64,000 nucleotides of DNA, taken from assembly GCA_020853025.1 (NCBI GenBank), contig JADYZP010000044.1, positions 62,001 to 126,000 on the forward strand, written 5' to 3'. The notes under the pieces are model-generated. The model searched no databases. It was not told where the DNA came from and saw only the letters and a list, made by a program, of their open reading frames with translations. Every line of letters starts with the position of its first letter. The first letter of the stretch is position 1. This stretch comes from Burkholderiales bacterium. Lineage in GTDB: Bacteria; Pseudomonadota; Gammaproteobacteria; Burkholderiales; Casimicrobiaceae. This document shows, piece after piece, positions 26,314 to 34,407 of this stretch. A program made the translations under genes and the position numbers.

Positions 26314-27495
26314 TCAGATCGCGCGTTCGGCGCGCAAGGCGGCGATGGCGTCGGCGGCATAGCCCAGTTCGCGCAGTATGGCGTCGGTGTGCTCGCCAAG
26401 TGCGGGTACCGCGTCCATCCGCGGCTCGCCGTCCGCCCACGATCCCGGCGGCAGCAGCGCGGGAATCGGACCCGCAGGCGAGCCGATGTCGCGCCAGCGT
26501 CCGCGTGCGCGCAACTGCGGATGCGCCCATACGTCGTTCATCGTGTTGACCTGCGCATTGGCGATCTGCGCGGCGTCGAGCCGTGCGATGACCTCGACGG
26601 CCGTCAACGGCGCGAAGGCGGCGACGACAATGGCGCGCAATGCGTCGCGTGCCGCGCTGCGCTTCGAATTGCTGGAAAACCGCGCATCGGTTGCGAGTTC
26701 CGGTTGCAGCAGCACCTTCTCGCAAAAAACCGCCCATTCGCGCTCGTTCTGCAGTCCGAGCATGACGGTCCTGCCGTCGCCGGCCGGGAACGGGCCGTAC
26801 GGATAGATCGTCGCGTGGCTGGCGCCGGTGCGCTTCGGTGGCGGCGCGCCGTCGAGGGCGTAGTAGAGCGGGTAGTTCATCCATTCGACCAGCGATTCGA
26901 GCATCGAGATGTCGATGTGCTGTCCGCGTCCGGTCTTCGCGCGCTGCATCAACGCGGCGAGGATGTTCGAGTATGCGTACATGCCGGCGGCGATGTCGGC
27001 GATCGACGCACCGGCCTTCGATGGTTCCTGTTCGGTGCCGGTCACCGAGACGAAGCCCGACTCGCTCTGGATCATCAGGTCGTAGGCCTTCTTGTCGCGG
27101 TAGGGGCCGTCGCTGCCGTAGCCCGAGACGTCGCAGACGATCAACGACGGCTTCTTCGCGGCGAGCACGTCGTAGGCGAGTCCCAGGCGTGCAGCGGCGC
27201 CCGGAGCCAGGTTCTGCACGACGACGTCGGCCCGCTCGCCGATCAATCGGTGCAGGACCTTCTGCGCATCGGGATGCTTGACGTCGAGCGTCAGGCTCTC
27301 CTTCGAACGGTTGGTCCAGACGAAATGCGACGCCAGCCCGTGCACGCGCTCGTCGTAGCCGCGCGCGAAATCGCCGACGCCCGGCCGCTCGATCTTGATC
27401 ACGCGAGCGCCCAGGTCGGCGAGTTGCCGCGTGCAGAAAGGCGCCGCGATGGCGTGCTCCAGCGTGACAACGGTGATTCCAGCCAGGGGTCTCAT
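26314..27495 (-). CDS. CaiB/BaiF-type (class III) CoA-transferase
   Basis: A 393-residue class III CoA-transferase. The conserved N-terminus RPLAGITVVTLEHAIAAPFC, the SGYGSDGPYRDKKAYD region containing the catalytic Asp, and DISMLESLVEWM are all present. With the flanking hydratase and lyase it probably loads CoA onto a C5 dicarboxylate such as itaconate or mesaconate from succinyl-CoA; that substrate is inferred from neighbours. It lies 10 bp after the hydratase gene and 26 bp before the lyase gene. Confidence 0.87.
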   Translation of the reverse strand: MRPLAGITVVTLEHAIAAPFCTRQLADLGARVIKIERPGVGDFARGYDERVHGLASHFVWTNRSKESLTLDVKHPDAQKVLHRLIGERADVVVQNLAPGAAARLGLAYDVLAAKKPSLIVCDVSGYGSDGPYRDKKAYDLMIQSESGFVSVTGTEQEPSKAGASIADIAAGMYAYSNILAALMQRAKTGRGQHIDISMLESLVEWMNYPLYYALDGAPPPKRTGASHATIYPYGPFPAGDGRTVMLGLQNEREWAVFCEKVLLQPELATDARFSSNSKRSAARDALRAIVVAAFAPLTAVEVIARLDAAQIANAQVNTMNDVWAHPQLRARGRWRDIGSPAGPIPALLPPGSWADGEPRMDAVPALGEHTDAILRELGYAADAIAALRAERAI

Positions 27496-27505
27496 CAGTG
27501 TCTGT

Positions 27506-28351
27506 CTAGCGAAGTTGCGCGGTGGCGTCCATGGTCAGGAAGCCTTCGTGATCCTGCGCCCAGAGGCGCACGGTCGTCCCGTCTGGCTGCGGCTCGCCGC
27601 AGACGAAAAATGGATGGAGGTCGAAGGTCGGGCGCACCGCGCGGAACTCGTAGCGACCGAGTTGTGCGTCGGGCCGCTCCCGGCGCAGGAGGTCGAGCAG
27701 CAAGGTCGCCATCAGGGGCCCGTGAACGACGAGTCCCGGATAGCCTTCCACCTGTGTCACGTAGCGGCGGTCGTAATGGATGCGGTGGCCGTTGAAGGTC
27801 AAGGCTGAATAGCGGAACAGCAGCACTTCGTCGGGCGTCCACTGGCGCCGCCACGCCGATGCCGACGGTGCGGCCTTTGGCGGCGGAGCCACTTCGCCGG
27901 CGTTGGGCGCCTCGCGGTAGACGATGTCGTGGAATTCGGTCAACGCAATCGCTGCCTCGCCGTGCCGACGGATCTCATGGCGCACGCGGACGAAGACCAG
28001 CGGTCCGCTGCGGCCTTTTTTTTCGGTGACGTCGATGATCGTGGAGGTGCGCGACAGCACATCGCCAATGCGCAGCGGCGCGTGGAACTCGAACTGGCTG
28101 CCTGCCCACATTCGCCTGGGCAACGGCACCGGCGGCAGGAAGCCCCCGCGCTTCGCGTGGCCGTCGGAGCCGAGGTCCGCCTGCCGGTGCAGCGGCAGGA
28201 AGTACAGCCAGTGCCACAGCTCCGGCAGCCGGGTGCCGGCTGCAGGCCGCTCCGGGTCGCGGTCGAGCGCGGCCGACAGCGCCGCAAAGGGTGTGGCGGC
28301 GGCGATGTCGTCGATCGTTTCCGACCGGCCGATCCATTCCCCGAGGTTCAT
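27506..28351 (-). CDS. MaoC/FAS1-like hydratase (mesaconyl- or itaconyl-CoA hydratase type)
   Basis: A 281-residue double-hotdog hydratase like mesaconyl-C4-CoA hydratase and HTD2. The second hotdog carries the hydratase motif in LFRYSALTFNGHRIHYDRRYV, then GYPGLVVHGPLMATLLLD. The first hotdog has RMWAGSQFEFHAPLRIGD. It is the promoter-proximal gene of a three-gene minus-strand operon. Hydration of itaconyl- or mesaconyl-CoA to citramalyl-CoA is the expected reaction. The start at 28351 was preferred over one 33 bp upstream because MNLGEWIGR begins the conserved sequence. Confidence 0.85.
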   Translation of the reverse strand: MNLGEWIGRSETIDDIAAATPFAALSAALDRDPERPAAGTRLPELWHWLYFLPLHRQADLGSDGHAKRGGFLPPVPLPRRMWAGSQFEFHAPLRIGDVLSRTSTIIDVTEKKGRSGPLVFVRVRHEIRRHGEAAIALTEFHDIVYREAPNAGEVAPPPKAAPSASAWRRQWTPDEVLLFRYSALTFNGHRIHYDRRYVTQVEGYPGLVVHGPLMATLLLDLLRRERPDAQLGRYEFRAVRPTFDLHPFFVCGEPQPDGTTVRLWAQDHEGFLTMDATAQLR

Positions 28352-28509
28352 GACGCTGACTTTCGCGGTGACGTTGCCGCACATGATACGGCGACTTCAG
28401 CGCCCGCGCCTGCCAGACGGTCGCAAGCACTCCAGTTTGCGGCGCGATGCTCACCGAGATGTCTTTGGACTATCATGGGCTTCCGCATTGAAGGGCTTTC
28501 GGAGTCACG

Positions 28510-28893
28510 ATGAACCTTGAGAAGGTCATATTCGGATTCTTCATCATCTTCGCCTGTACGCTCAACTTCGGCTTTTTCATCGGTGATATGCGGCAGGTGG
28601 AGCTGCACCACCCGATGGAGCTGTTCGCGGCAGTGGTGGTGAACCTGATCGCGACGGTACTGAAGTTCGGCGACCGCACGCAGTTGGGCGCGACGCACCT
28701 CGCGACCAGCCTGGTCGCCTCGTTCCAGCTCGTGGCCGCCTCGCTGGTCTGGGTCTGGCAGCTCTATGTCATCGGTGAGCCCATGAACGGTGACGTCATA
28801 TCGACGGTCGTGTCGCTGTCCGGCGGCGCGCTGATCGCCAACCTGTTCTCGGTAACCCTGCTGATGGGGGAGACCTTGCGCCAGGGCCGATAG
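28510..28893 (+). CDS. DUF6394-like inner-membrane protein
   Basis: A 127-residue protein with three predicted membrane helices. It resembles the DUF6394 family, often encoded next to TrkA-domain potassium channels, as here (25 bp upstream of the channel gene). It contains FGFFIGDMRQVELHHPMEL and VVNLIATVLKFGDRTQLGA. It may be a channel partner; no biochemical function is known to me. Confidence 0.75.
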   Translation: MNLEKVIFGFFIIFACTLNFGFFIGDMRQVELHHPMELFAAVVVNLIATVLKFGDRTQLGATHLATSLVASFQLVAASLVWVWQLYVIGEPMNGDVISTVVSLSGGALIANLFSVTLLMGETLRQGR

Positions 28894-28918
28894 CACCTTT
28901 GCCGCCGGGTGATCGCCG

Positions 28919-30619
28919 ATGAGCGACATCCTGTTCCTGATCCTGCGGCGCCTGCGTGCGCCGCTGATTACCCTGATCACCGTCTATGCGATCTCGGTGG
29001 GCGGGCTCGCGCTGATTCCGGGCATCGAAATCGACGGCCAGCGAGCCCCGATGACCATCTTCCACGCCTTCTACGTGATGAGCTACACGGCGACGACGAT
29101 CGGCTTCGGCGAAGTCCCGCATGCGTTCTCCGAGGCGCAGCGTCTGTGGGTGATCTTTGCCATCTACCTGTCGGTGATCGGTTGGGCGTACACGCTGGGA
29201 TCGATGATCGCGCTGGCGAACAATGCACCGTTTCGCCTGACGCTGGCGCGCGGGTTCTTCATCTGGCGCGTGCGCGGAATTGGCGAACCCTTCTACATCC
29301 TTTGCGGTTACGGGCAAAGCGGCTCGCGGCTGGCGCGGGCACTCGACCGGATGGGCAATCGGCTGGTGATCGTCGAGCCTTTGGCCGATCGATCAGGGCG
29401 TATCGCCATTCAGGATTACGCGATGTCGCCGCTCACGCTCACCGCCGATGCCCGGCTCGCCGACGTCCTCGTCGACTGCGGCATCCGCAGTCCGCTGTGC
29501 CTCGGGCTCATCGCGCTGGCCGGCGAAGACAGTATCAACCAGGCGATCGCCATCGGCGCCCGAGTCCTCAACCCCAATATCATGATCGTCGCGCGTGCCA
29601 AGTCCGGCGTGGCCAAGGCCAACCTCGAATCCTTTGGCGGCGTCTCGGTGATCAACCCTTTCGAGACCTTCGCCTTCAACGTCGGCGTCAGCCTTCGCTC
29701 GCCGGTGATCCTGCAGATCGAGGACTGGCTGACTGCCGCGCCAGGTTCGCCGTGTCCGCCCTCCGTCCAGCCGCCGCGCGGCCGCTGGGTGCTGGTGGGC
29801 TTCGGCCGCTTCGGGCATGCGCTGGCCGAGGTGCTCGACCGCGAAGGCATCGAGTGGAAGGCCTTCGACCCGATGCTGCCGACCGATCCGGACGCGCGCC
29901 TGCTGCATGGCGATTACACCGAGAACATCCTGCACGACGCAGGCATCGAAGCTGCGAACGTCCTCGTAGCAGGATCCGACAGCGACGCGGTCAATCTCGG
30001 CGCGACGACGCTGGCGCGGCGCGTGAAGCCCGATATTTTCGTCATCATTCGGCAAAACCAGATGCAGGACCGCGCGCTGGTCGAAGCCGCGCAGGCCGAC
30101 CTCAAGTTCGTGCAGTCCGACGTCATGGTCCACGAGTGCCTGCAGGTGCTGAAGACGCCGATGCTCGGCCGCTTCATTGCGTATCTGCGCGAGGCCGACA
30201 ACGCGGTGGCTGCGGCCACGCTGGAACGGGTGCGGCACGAGGTGGGCAATTCATCACCGCGTGCCTGGAGGTTCGAATGCGACGTCCTGCAGCCGGGCAT
30301 CTTTTTCGCGTTCTTCCAGCAGGGCGACGTGCGGTTTAGGATCCGCCATCTGCTCGCCGATCCCACGAATCCGCAGGATCGGCTGCGCGCGGCCGCGCTA
30401 TTGCTCGAACGCGAAGGCGAGCACTGGCTGCTGCCCGACGACGACACGCTGCTCAAACCCGGCGATCGGGTCCTGTTCGTGGGCGACGGTGTCGCGGTGC
30501 GCCTGCAGGAACGTTATCTGAAGGAACCGGGCACCGTATCGTGGGTATGCTCGGGCAACGAGCCGCCGCGCAGCATGGTCTTCCGTTGGTGGCACCGTCG
30601 CTTTCGCGGCGAGGGTTAG
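28919..30619 (+). CDS. potassium channel with two RCK (TrkA-N) domains
   Basis: A 566-residue inner-membrane ion channel. Residues 1-110 hold two helices around the selectivity filter TATTIGFGEVP. Two nucleotide-binding RCK domains follow, with Rossmann motifs ILCGYGQSGSRLARAL (near 125) and VLVGFGRFGHALAEVL (near 290), and a TrkA-C-like region lies at the C-terminus. The filter TIGFGE differs slightly from the classical TVGYG but is common in bacterial channels. It is probably co-transcribed with the DUF6394 gene. Gating by nucleotides is inferred from the family. Confidence 0.88.
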   Translation: MSDILFLILRRLRAPLITLITVYAISVGGLALIPGIEIDGQRAPMTIFHAFYVMSYTATTIGFGEVPHAFSEAQRLWVIFAIYLSVIGWAYTLGSMIALANNAPFRLTLARGFFIWRVRGIGEPFYILCGYGQSGSRLARALDRMGNRLVIVEPLADRSGRIAIQDYAMSPLTLTADARLADVLVDCGIRSPLCLGLIALAGEDSINQAIAIGARVLNPNIMIVARAKSGVAKANLESFGGVSVINPFETFAFNVGVSLRSPVILQIEDWLTAAPGSPCPPSVQPPRGRWVLVGFGRFGHALAEVLDREGIEWKAFDPMLPTDPDARLLHGDYTENILHDAGIEAANVLVAGSDSDAVNLGATTLARRVKPDIFVIIRQNQMQDRALVEAAQADLKFVQSDVMVHECLQVLKTPMLGRFIAYLREADNAVAAATLERVRHEVGNSSPRAWRFECDVLQPGIFFAFFQQGDVRFRIRHLLADPTNPQDRLRAAALLLEREGEHWLLPDDDTLLKPGDRVLFVGDGVAVRLQERYLKEPGTVSWVCSGNEPPRSMVFRWWHRRFRGEG

Positions 30620-30672
30620 CGCGCGGCTCGGCCCGGGTAACAACGAGATCATCGACGCGAATCCTTTCCCTT

Positions 30673-30744
30673 TCCTGGCTCCGGCTGCCAGGACAACTTT
30701 CGAATACACTCGCTGCGGACGTATGCTCGGGGCTTCGACCCCGA
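30673..30744 (+). promoter_or_regulatory. putative promoter/operator region of the biotin-enzyme cassette
   Basis: TCCTGGC (30673-30679) and GCCAGGA (30687-30693) form a 7-7-7 inverted repeat. A -10-like TACACT follows at 30705-30710, so the repeat sits where a -35 box would be. A small hairpin, TCGGGG-CTTCGA-CCCCGA (30727-30744), lies in the probable leader. AAGGAG then precedes the ATG at 30782. The arrangement suggests a regulated promoter; alternatively the first repeat could end the potassium-channel transcript. Confidence 0.35.
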
Positions 30745-30781
30745 AATACCACGCATTTTCCTGGAAAGGAGCAACGGCAGG

Positions 30782-31840
30782 ATGGAACAGATTTCACGCT
30801 ACGGCACACCGTCGACCAGGCTGATCTCGATGCTCAAGTGCTTGGAGTACCCGATGCGGAACGTGCGCGAGGGCGACAAATTCGTCATTCTCACCGATGA
30901 TCAGATGGATCCTCTCATCTGGCAGGCGACGATGGCCACGCTCCACAGCCGTGGCGCCGAATGCCTGCTTTGCCTCTATCCGCGGCGCAGCCATCACTGT
31001 GCCGATCCATCCCCGCTTGCCCTCGGTGCGGCCAGAGCGGCGGACGTCATACTTGCACTGACCACCACGGCACTCAACAGCGGCACCCCCGGGCTGCGTC
31101 AAATTCGTTCCGAAGGCAGCGGCAAGGGCAAGACGCCTGTATGGTTGTTCGAAGAGTTGAACCAGGAGATTCTCATCGACGGCGGTGGGGCATCCACGGC
31201 GGCCGAGGTGGAGGAGATGTGCGAAATCCAGCGTCGCGTCGGTGCGATCTACGACAACGGCAAACAGATCCACGTCACCTCATCCAGCGGCACCGACCTG
31301 GTTGCCGACATCTCCGGCTACGCGCCGGGCGCACTCGCGCGCCGGTGGGGTGAGATTCCCTTCGAGCGCCACCCGGAGACGGGAAAGCTTGGTTCCGGTA
31401 CCTGGCCCTTCGGCGAGGTGCACGTGGAGCCACTCCCGGATTCGGCCAACGGCGTGGTGGTCTGGGACGAGACCGCGCATTACCCGCCCGGGCAGTGGAA
31501 GCAGCCGGTGCGCCTCTCGATCGAAAACGGACGCGTCGTCGACATCAGCGGCGGACACGAGGCGCGGGAGATTCGCGGCTATCTGGAGCGCTACGGAGAC
31601 GACAACTCCTGGCGTGTCGGCGGGGAGATCGCCATAGGCACCAATCGCCGCTGCCTTCCCTACACCGGGTGCATGCGCAGCGAGAAGAAGCGATACGGGG
31701 CCATGCACTTCGGCATCGGTCACGGCGCCGACCGGGGATTGGTGAACAGCGTCCTGCGGCTCGAGGGCATCACCGATCGAGTCACCATCGTCGTCGATGG
31801 CAAGCACACGGTGGCGCGGGATGGCGAGATCCTGGTATAG
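30782..31840 (+). CDS. M29 aminopeptidase / NicX-like protein with altered metal site
   Basis: A 352-residue protein related to the M29 metallo-aminopeptidases and to 2,5-dihydroxypyridine dioxygenase (NicX). Of the family metal ligands, the two Glu and one His seem retained: FGEV (Glu212), GGEIAIGTN (Glu282) and AMHFGIG (His309). The later HxD motif appears as RLE (Arg326, Glu328), so the usual second site is changed; this alignment is by eye. It begins a cassette with biotin-dependent carboxylase genes, 30 bp before the first, on one strand. Role unknown: it may hydrolyse or cleave the carboxylated product, or bind the substrate. Confidence 0.7.
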   Translation: MEQISRYGTPSTRLISMLKCLEYPMRNVREGDKFVILTDDQMDPLIWQATMATLHSRGAECLLCLYPRRSHHCADPSPLALGAARAADVILALTTTALNSGTPGLRQIRSEGSGKGKTPVWLFEELNQEILIDGGGASTAAEVEEMCEIQRRVGAIYDNGKQIHVTSSSGTDLVADISGYAPGALARRWGEIPFERHPETGKLGSGTWPFGEVHVEPLPDSANGVVVWDETAHYPPGQWKQPVRLSIENGRVVDISGGHEAREIRGYLERYGDDNSWRVGGEIAIGTNRRCLPYTGCMRSEKKRYGAMHFGIGHGADRGLVNSVLRLEGITDRVTIVVDGKHTVARDGEILV

Positions 31841-31870
31841 CCGGTCCCGGTACATGATGACGCCGGCACC

Positions 31871-32317
31871 ATGATTGCGCGCGTAACGCAGGAGGACCTC
31901 GTCGACATCCTGCAGGCCTTCGAGGCTTCGGGGTTTACGCGCCTGGAGCTGACCTTGGGGCCGCTTCGTGTTGCCGCGAAACGTGTAGGCGCCGCAGACG
32001 GCGGCGGCGTCGAATCGCTCGCCAGCGCCGCGCAGGTTGTCGCGCCGCTATTGGGTATCTTTCAGGCAGGTTCCCATTCCAATGCACCGGCGCTCGTGCG
32101 CCCCGGAACCCGCGTTCAGGCAGACACGATCATCGGGTTCATCAGCGTCATGCGAAAACTGACGGCGGTCAAGGCCGGTAGGCGCGGGACCGTGGCGCAG
32201 GTTCTCGTAGAGGACGGTCAATTCGTCGAGTATGGGCAGACGCTGCTGCAGGTCAGCACCCAATCCGCCGCTGCGGAGAGCGAGCGCCCGGAATCGCACT
32301 GCGTGAATGCGCGATGA
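31871..32317 (+). CDS. biotin-carrier-like protein lacking the biotinyl lysine
   Basis: A 148-residue protein laid out like an AccB carrier. It has an N-terminal helix-strand region (VTQEDLVDILQAFEASGF) paralogous to that of the carrier encoded at 33808, a linker, and a C-terminal biotinyl-domain fold. Where carriers have E-(A/V)-M-K, this has SVMRK, so Arg95 lies at the biotinylation position and Lys96 one residue later. It ends overlapping the biotin carboxylase start by 4 bp. It could be a structural or regulatory subunit rather than a carboxyl carrier. Confidence 0.72.
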   Translation: MIARVTQEDLVDILQAFEASGFTRLELTLGPLRVAAKRVGAADGGGVESLASAAQVVAPLLGIFQAGSHSNAPALVRPGTRVQADTIIGFISVMRKLTAVKAGRRGTVAQVLVEDGQFVEYGQTLLQVSTQSAAAESERPESHCVNAR

Positions 32318-33723
32318 GCTTCAAGCGCGTACTGATCGCGAATCGGGGTGAAATCGCCGTTCGCATCATCCGTGCCTGTCGCATGCTGGGCATCGAGACC
32401 GTCGCCACGGTGTCGGACGCAGATCGCGATAGCCTTCCCGCACGACTGGCGGATCGCAGCGTGTGCATCGGGCCTGCGCGCGCCGCTGCAAGCTATCTGA
32501 GCGTGGATACGGTGGTGACCGCCGCGGTCGGCTGCGGATGTGACGCCCTCCACCCGGGCTACGGGTTCCTGGCCGAGAACGCCGCGTTGGCCGAAGCGTG
32601 CGAGCAGGCCGGCGTAGCTTTCGTCGGGCCCCGTCCAGCGACCCTCCGGGAGATGGGCAACAAGATCCGGGCCAGAACGCTGGCGGTCCGGACCGGGGTA
32701 CCGGTCGTTCCCGGGTCTGGCGATGTTGCCGACTACGAGCGGGCCCGCGAAGTCGTGCACGATATCGGTCTACCCATTCTGCTGAAGGCAGCCGCCGGCG
32801 GTGGCGGCCGGGGAATGCAGGTCGTGCGTGAAATCGACGAACTGCGCGGGGCGTTCGAGACCGCCAGCGCCGAGGCGCGTGCGGCGTTCGGCGACGGCAC
32901 GCTCTACGTCGAACGTTTGATTAGCAACGCGAGGCACATCGAGGTCCAGATCCTCGGCGACCGCTACGGAAAGGTAGTGCACGTCGGCGAACGCGACTGC
33001 ACGTTGCAGAGGCGGCACCAGAAGATCGTGGAGGAGGGGCCGGCGGTGCTCATCCCGGATCGGCTGCGCAACGGCATACGTCAGGCGGCTGTGGATTTGG
33101 CCCTCAGCATGGACTACGAGAATGCCGGAACGGTGGAATTCATTGTCGACCAGGACCGGGACGAGTTCTTCTTCCTCGAGACCAATACGCGCATTCAGGT
33201 CGAGCATCCGGTCACCGAGGCGCTTACCGGCATCGACCTGGTGCGCGACCAGCTGCGTATCGCCGCCGGCGAGCCGCTGGCGTTCGACCAGGCGCAGATT
33301 CGACTCCAAGGTCACGCAATCGAGTGCCGAATCAACGCCGAGGCGGTATACGATGGCTTTCGACCGTCGCCTGGCCGAATCCGCGAATGGCGGCCTCCCG
33401 TGTATCCGTACGTGCGTCTGGACACGCATTGTTACCCCGGATACGTCGTTCCCCCGTTCTACGACTCGCTATTGGCAAAGCTGGTAGTCGTCGGCGAGAA
33501 TCGTGCGCAGGCGATTGCACGCATGCAACGGGCACTGCACGAATTCTCGGTCGACGGCATCGAGACGACGCTGCCGTTTCTGCGGGCGCTGCTGCAGCGG
33601 CCCGAATACACGGCGGGCGCTGTGCACACCCGCTGGGTGGAAGCGGTCATTGCCGAGCCGGACTTCGCCGACGGGCTCGGTCGTCGGGACGTGCAGACGA
33701 TCGCCGCCCGGCAGCCGACGTAG
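32314..33723 (+). CDS. biotin carboxylase (AccC family)
   Basis: A 469-residue ATP-grasp enzyme that carboxylates biotin on a carrier protein using ATP and bicarbonate. All landmarks are present: KRVLIANRGEIAVRI, the Gly-rich loop KAAAGGGGRGMQVV, HIEVQILGD, RDCTLQRRHQKIVEE and ETNTRIQVEHPVTE with the catalytic Glu and Arg. Length is slightly above the 449 of E. coli AccC. It is embedded in an operon with two carrier-like proteins and a carboxyltransferase and is unlikely to be the housekeeping acetyl-CoA carboxylase subunit, though that cannot be excluded. Confidence 0.9.
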   Translation: MSFKRVLIANRGEIAVRIIRACRMLGIETVATVSDADRDSLPARLADRSVCIGPARAAASYLSVDTVVTAAVGCGCDALHPGYGFLAENAALAEACEQAGVAFVGPRPATLREMGNKIRARTLAVRTGVPVVPGSGDVADYERAREVVHDIGLPILLKAAAGGGGRGMQVVREIDELRGAFETASAEARAAFGDGTLYVERLISNARHIEVQILGDRYGKVVHVGERDCTLQRRHQKIVEEGPAVLIPDRLRNGIRQAAVDLALSMDYENAGTVEFIVDQDRDEFFFLETNTRIQVEHPVTEALTGIDLVRDQLRIAAGEPLAFDQAQIRLQGHAIECRINAEAVYDGFRPSPGRIREWRPPVYPYVRLDTHCYPGYVVPPFYDSLLAKLVVVGENRAQAIARMQRALHEFSVDGIETTLPFLRALLQRPEYTAGAVHTRWVEAVIAEPDFADGLGRRDVQTIAARQPT

Positions 33724-33807
33724 ATTCGGTCCAGCGGGATCGTCGTGGAAAGTGCTCCTCTTGCGGTTTCATTGCAGCATTCGACCGATACACAGGAACA
33801 AGTGCCC

Positions 33808-34344
33808 ATGCCGGATTTGACCTTCCAGGATGTTCTCGACATCCTGCGCCTCATCGATTCAGGGCAGTTCCAGGAGCTCGAAATCGAATTTGATGGCACC
33901 AGGGTGAAGGTGACGCGCCACACCGGAACCACGGCCGGCGGCACCGGGCCGGCAACGGAAAGCGTCGGTGAAGTGATGCAGCCGCCGGAGCCGGCAACGG
34001 TTCTTGACGCGCAGGAGCAGGGTGCCGGGCCGAAGGCCGGCGATGCACAGCCCTCGACGTCGAAAGCACCGGCCCAGCGGCCGCTTGTCGAAATTCCGAA
34101 CAGGATCGACGTCAAGCCCCCGATGGCCGGCACCTACTACGCGGCGCCGGCGCCCAACGCGGCACCATTTGTCGACGTGGATCGCCGTGTCCGCAAGGGC
34201 GACTCGTTGGGCATCGTCGAGGTCATGAAGCTGTTCACACCGGTTCTGGCCCCCTGCGACGGCACCGTTCGGCTTATCTTCGTCAACAACGAGGAATTCG
34301 TGCAAAGCGACCAAACGCTGATGGTCATGCAAGCCGATGCCTGA
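33808..34344 (+). CDS. biotin carboxyl carrier protein (AccB-like)
   Basis: A 178-residue carrier with a complete biotinylation motif EVMKLF; Lys141 is the predicted attachment site. The N-terminus (LTFQDVLDILRLIDSGQF) matches AccB-type carriers and the degenerate carrier upstream. A Pro/Ala/Gln-rich flexible linker (about 45-100) joins it to the biotinyl domain, which contains the GTYY...AAPFV thumb-like segment. The ATG at 33808 was chosen over an in-frame GTG 63 bp earlier because it begins the conserved N-terminus. Confidence 0.88.
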   Translation: MPDLTFQDVLDILRLIDSGQFQELEIEFDGTRVKVTRHTGTTAGGTGPATESVGEVMQPPEPATVLDAQEQGAGPKAGDAQPSTSKAPAQRPLVEIPNRIDVKPPMAGTYYAAPAPNAAPFVDVDRRVRKGDSLGIVEVMKLFTPVLAPCDGTVRLIFVNNEEFVQSDQTLMVMQADA

Positions 34345-34407
34345 CGATCTCGTTTGCAGCGCGCATGATCGGATGCGGCACCGGCATCGACGAATGGAGG
34401 CAAGACG

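Noticed and set aside
32314-33723. Housekeeping acetyl-CoA carboxylase accBC operon
   Set aside because: There are two carrier-like genes, one without the biotinyl Lys, plus an OadA-type carboxyltransferase and an M29-like gene, which do not fit the accBC pair.
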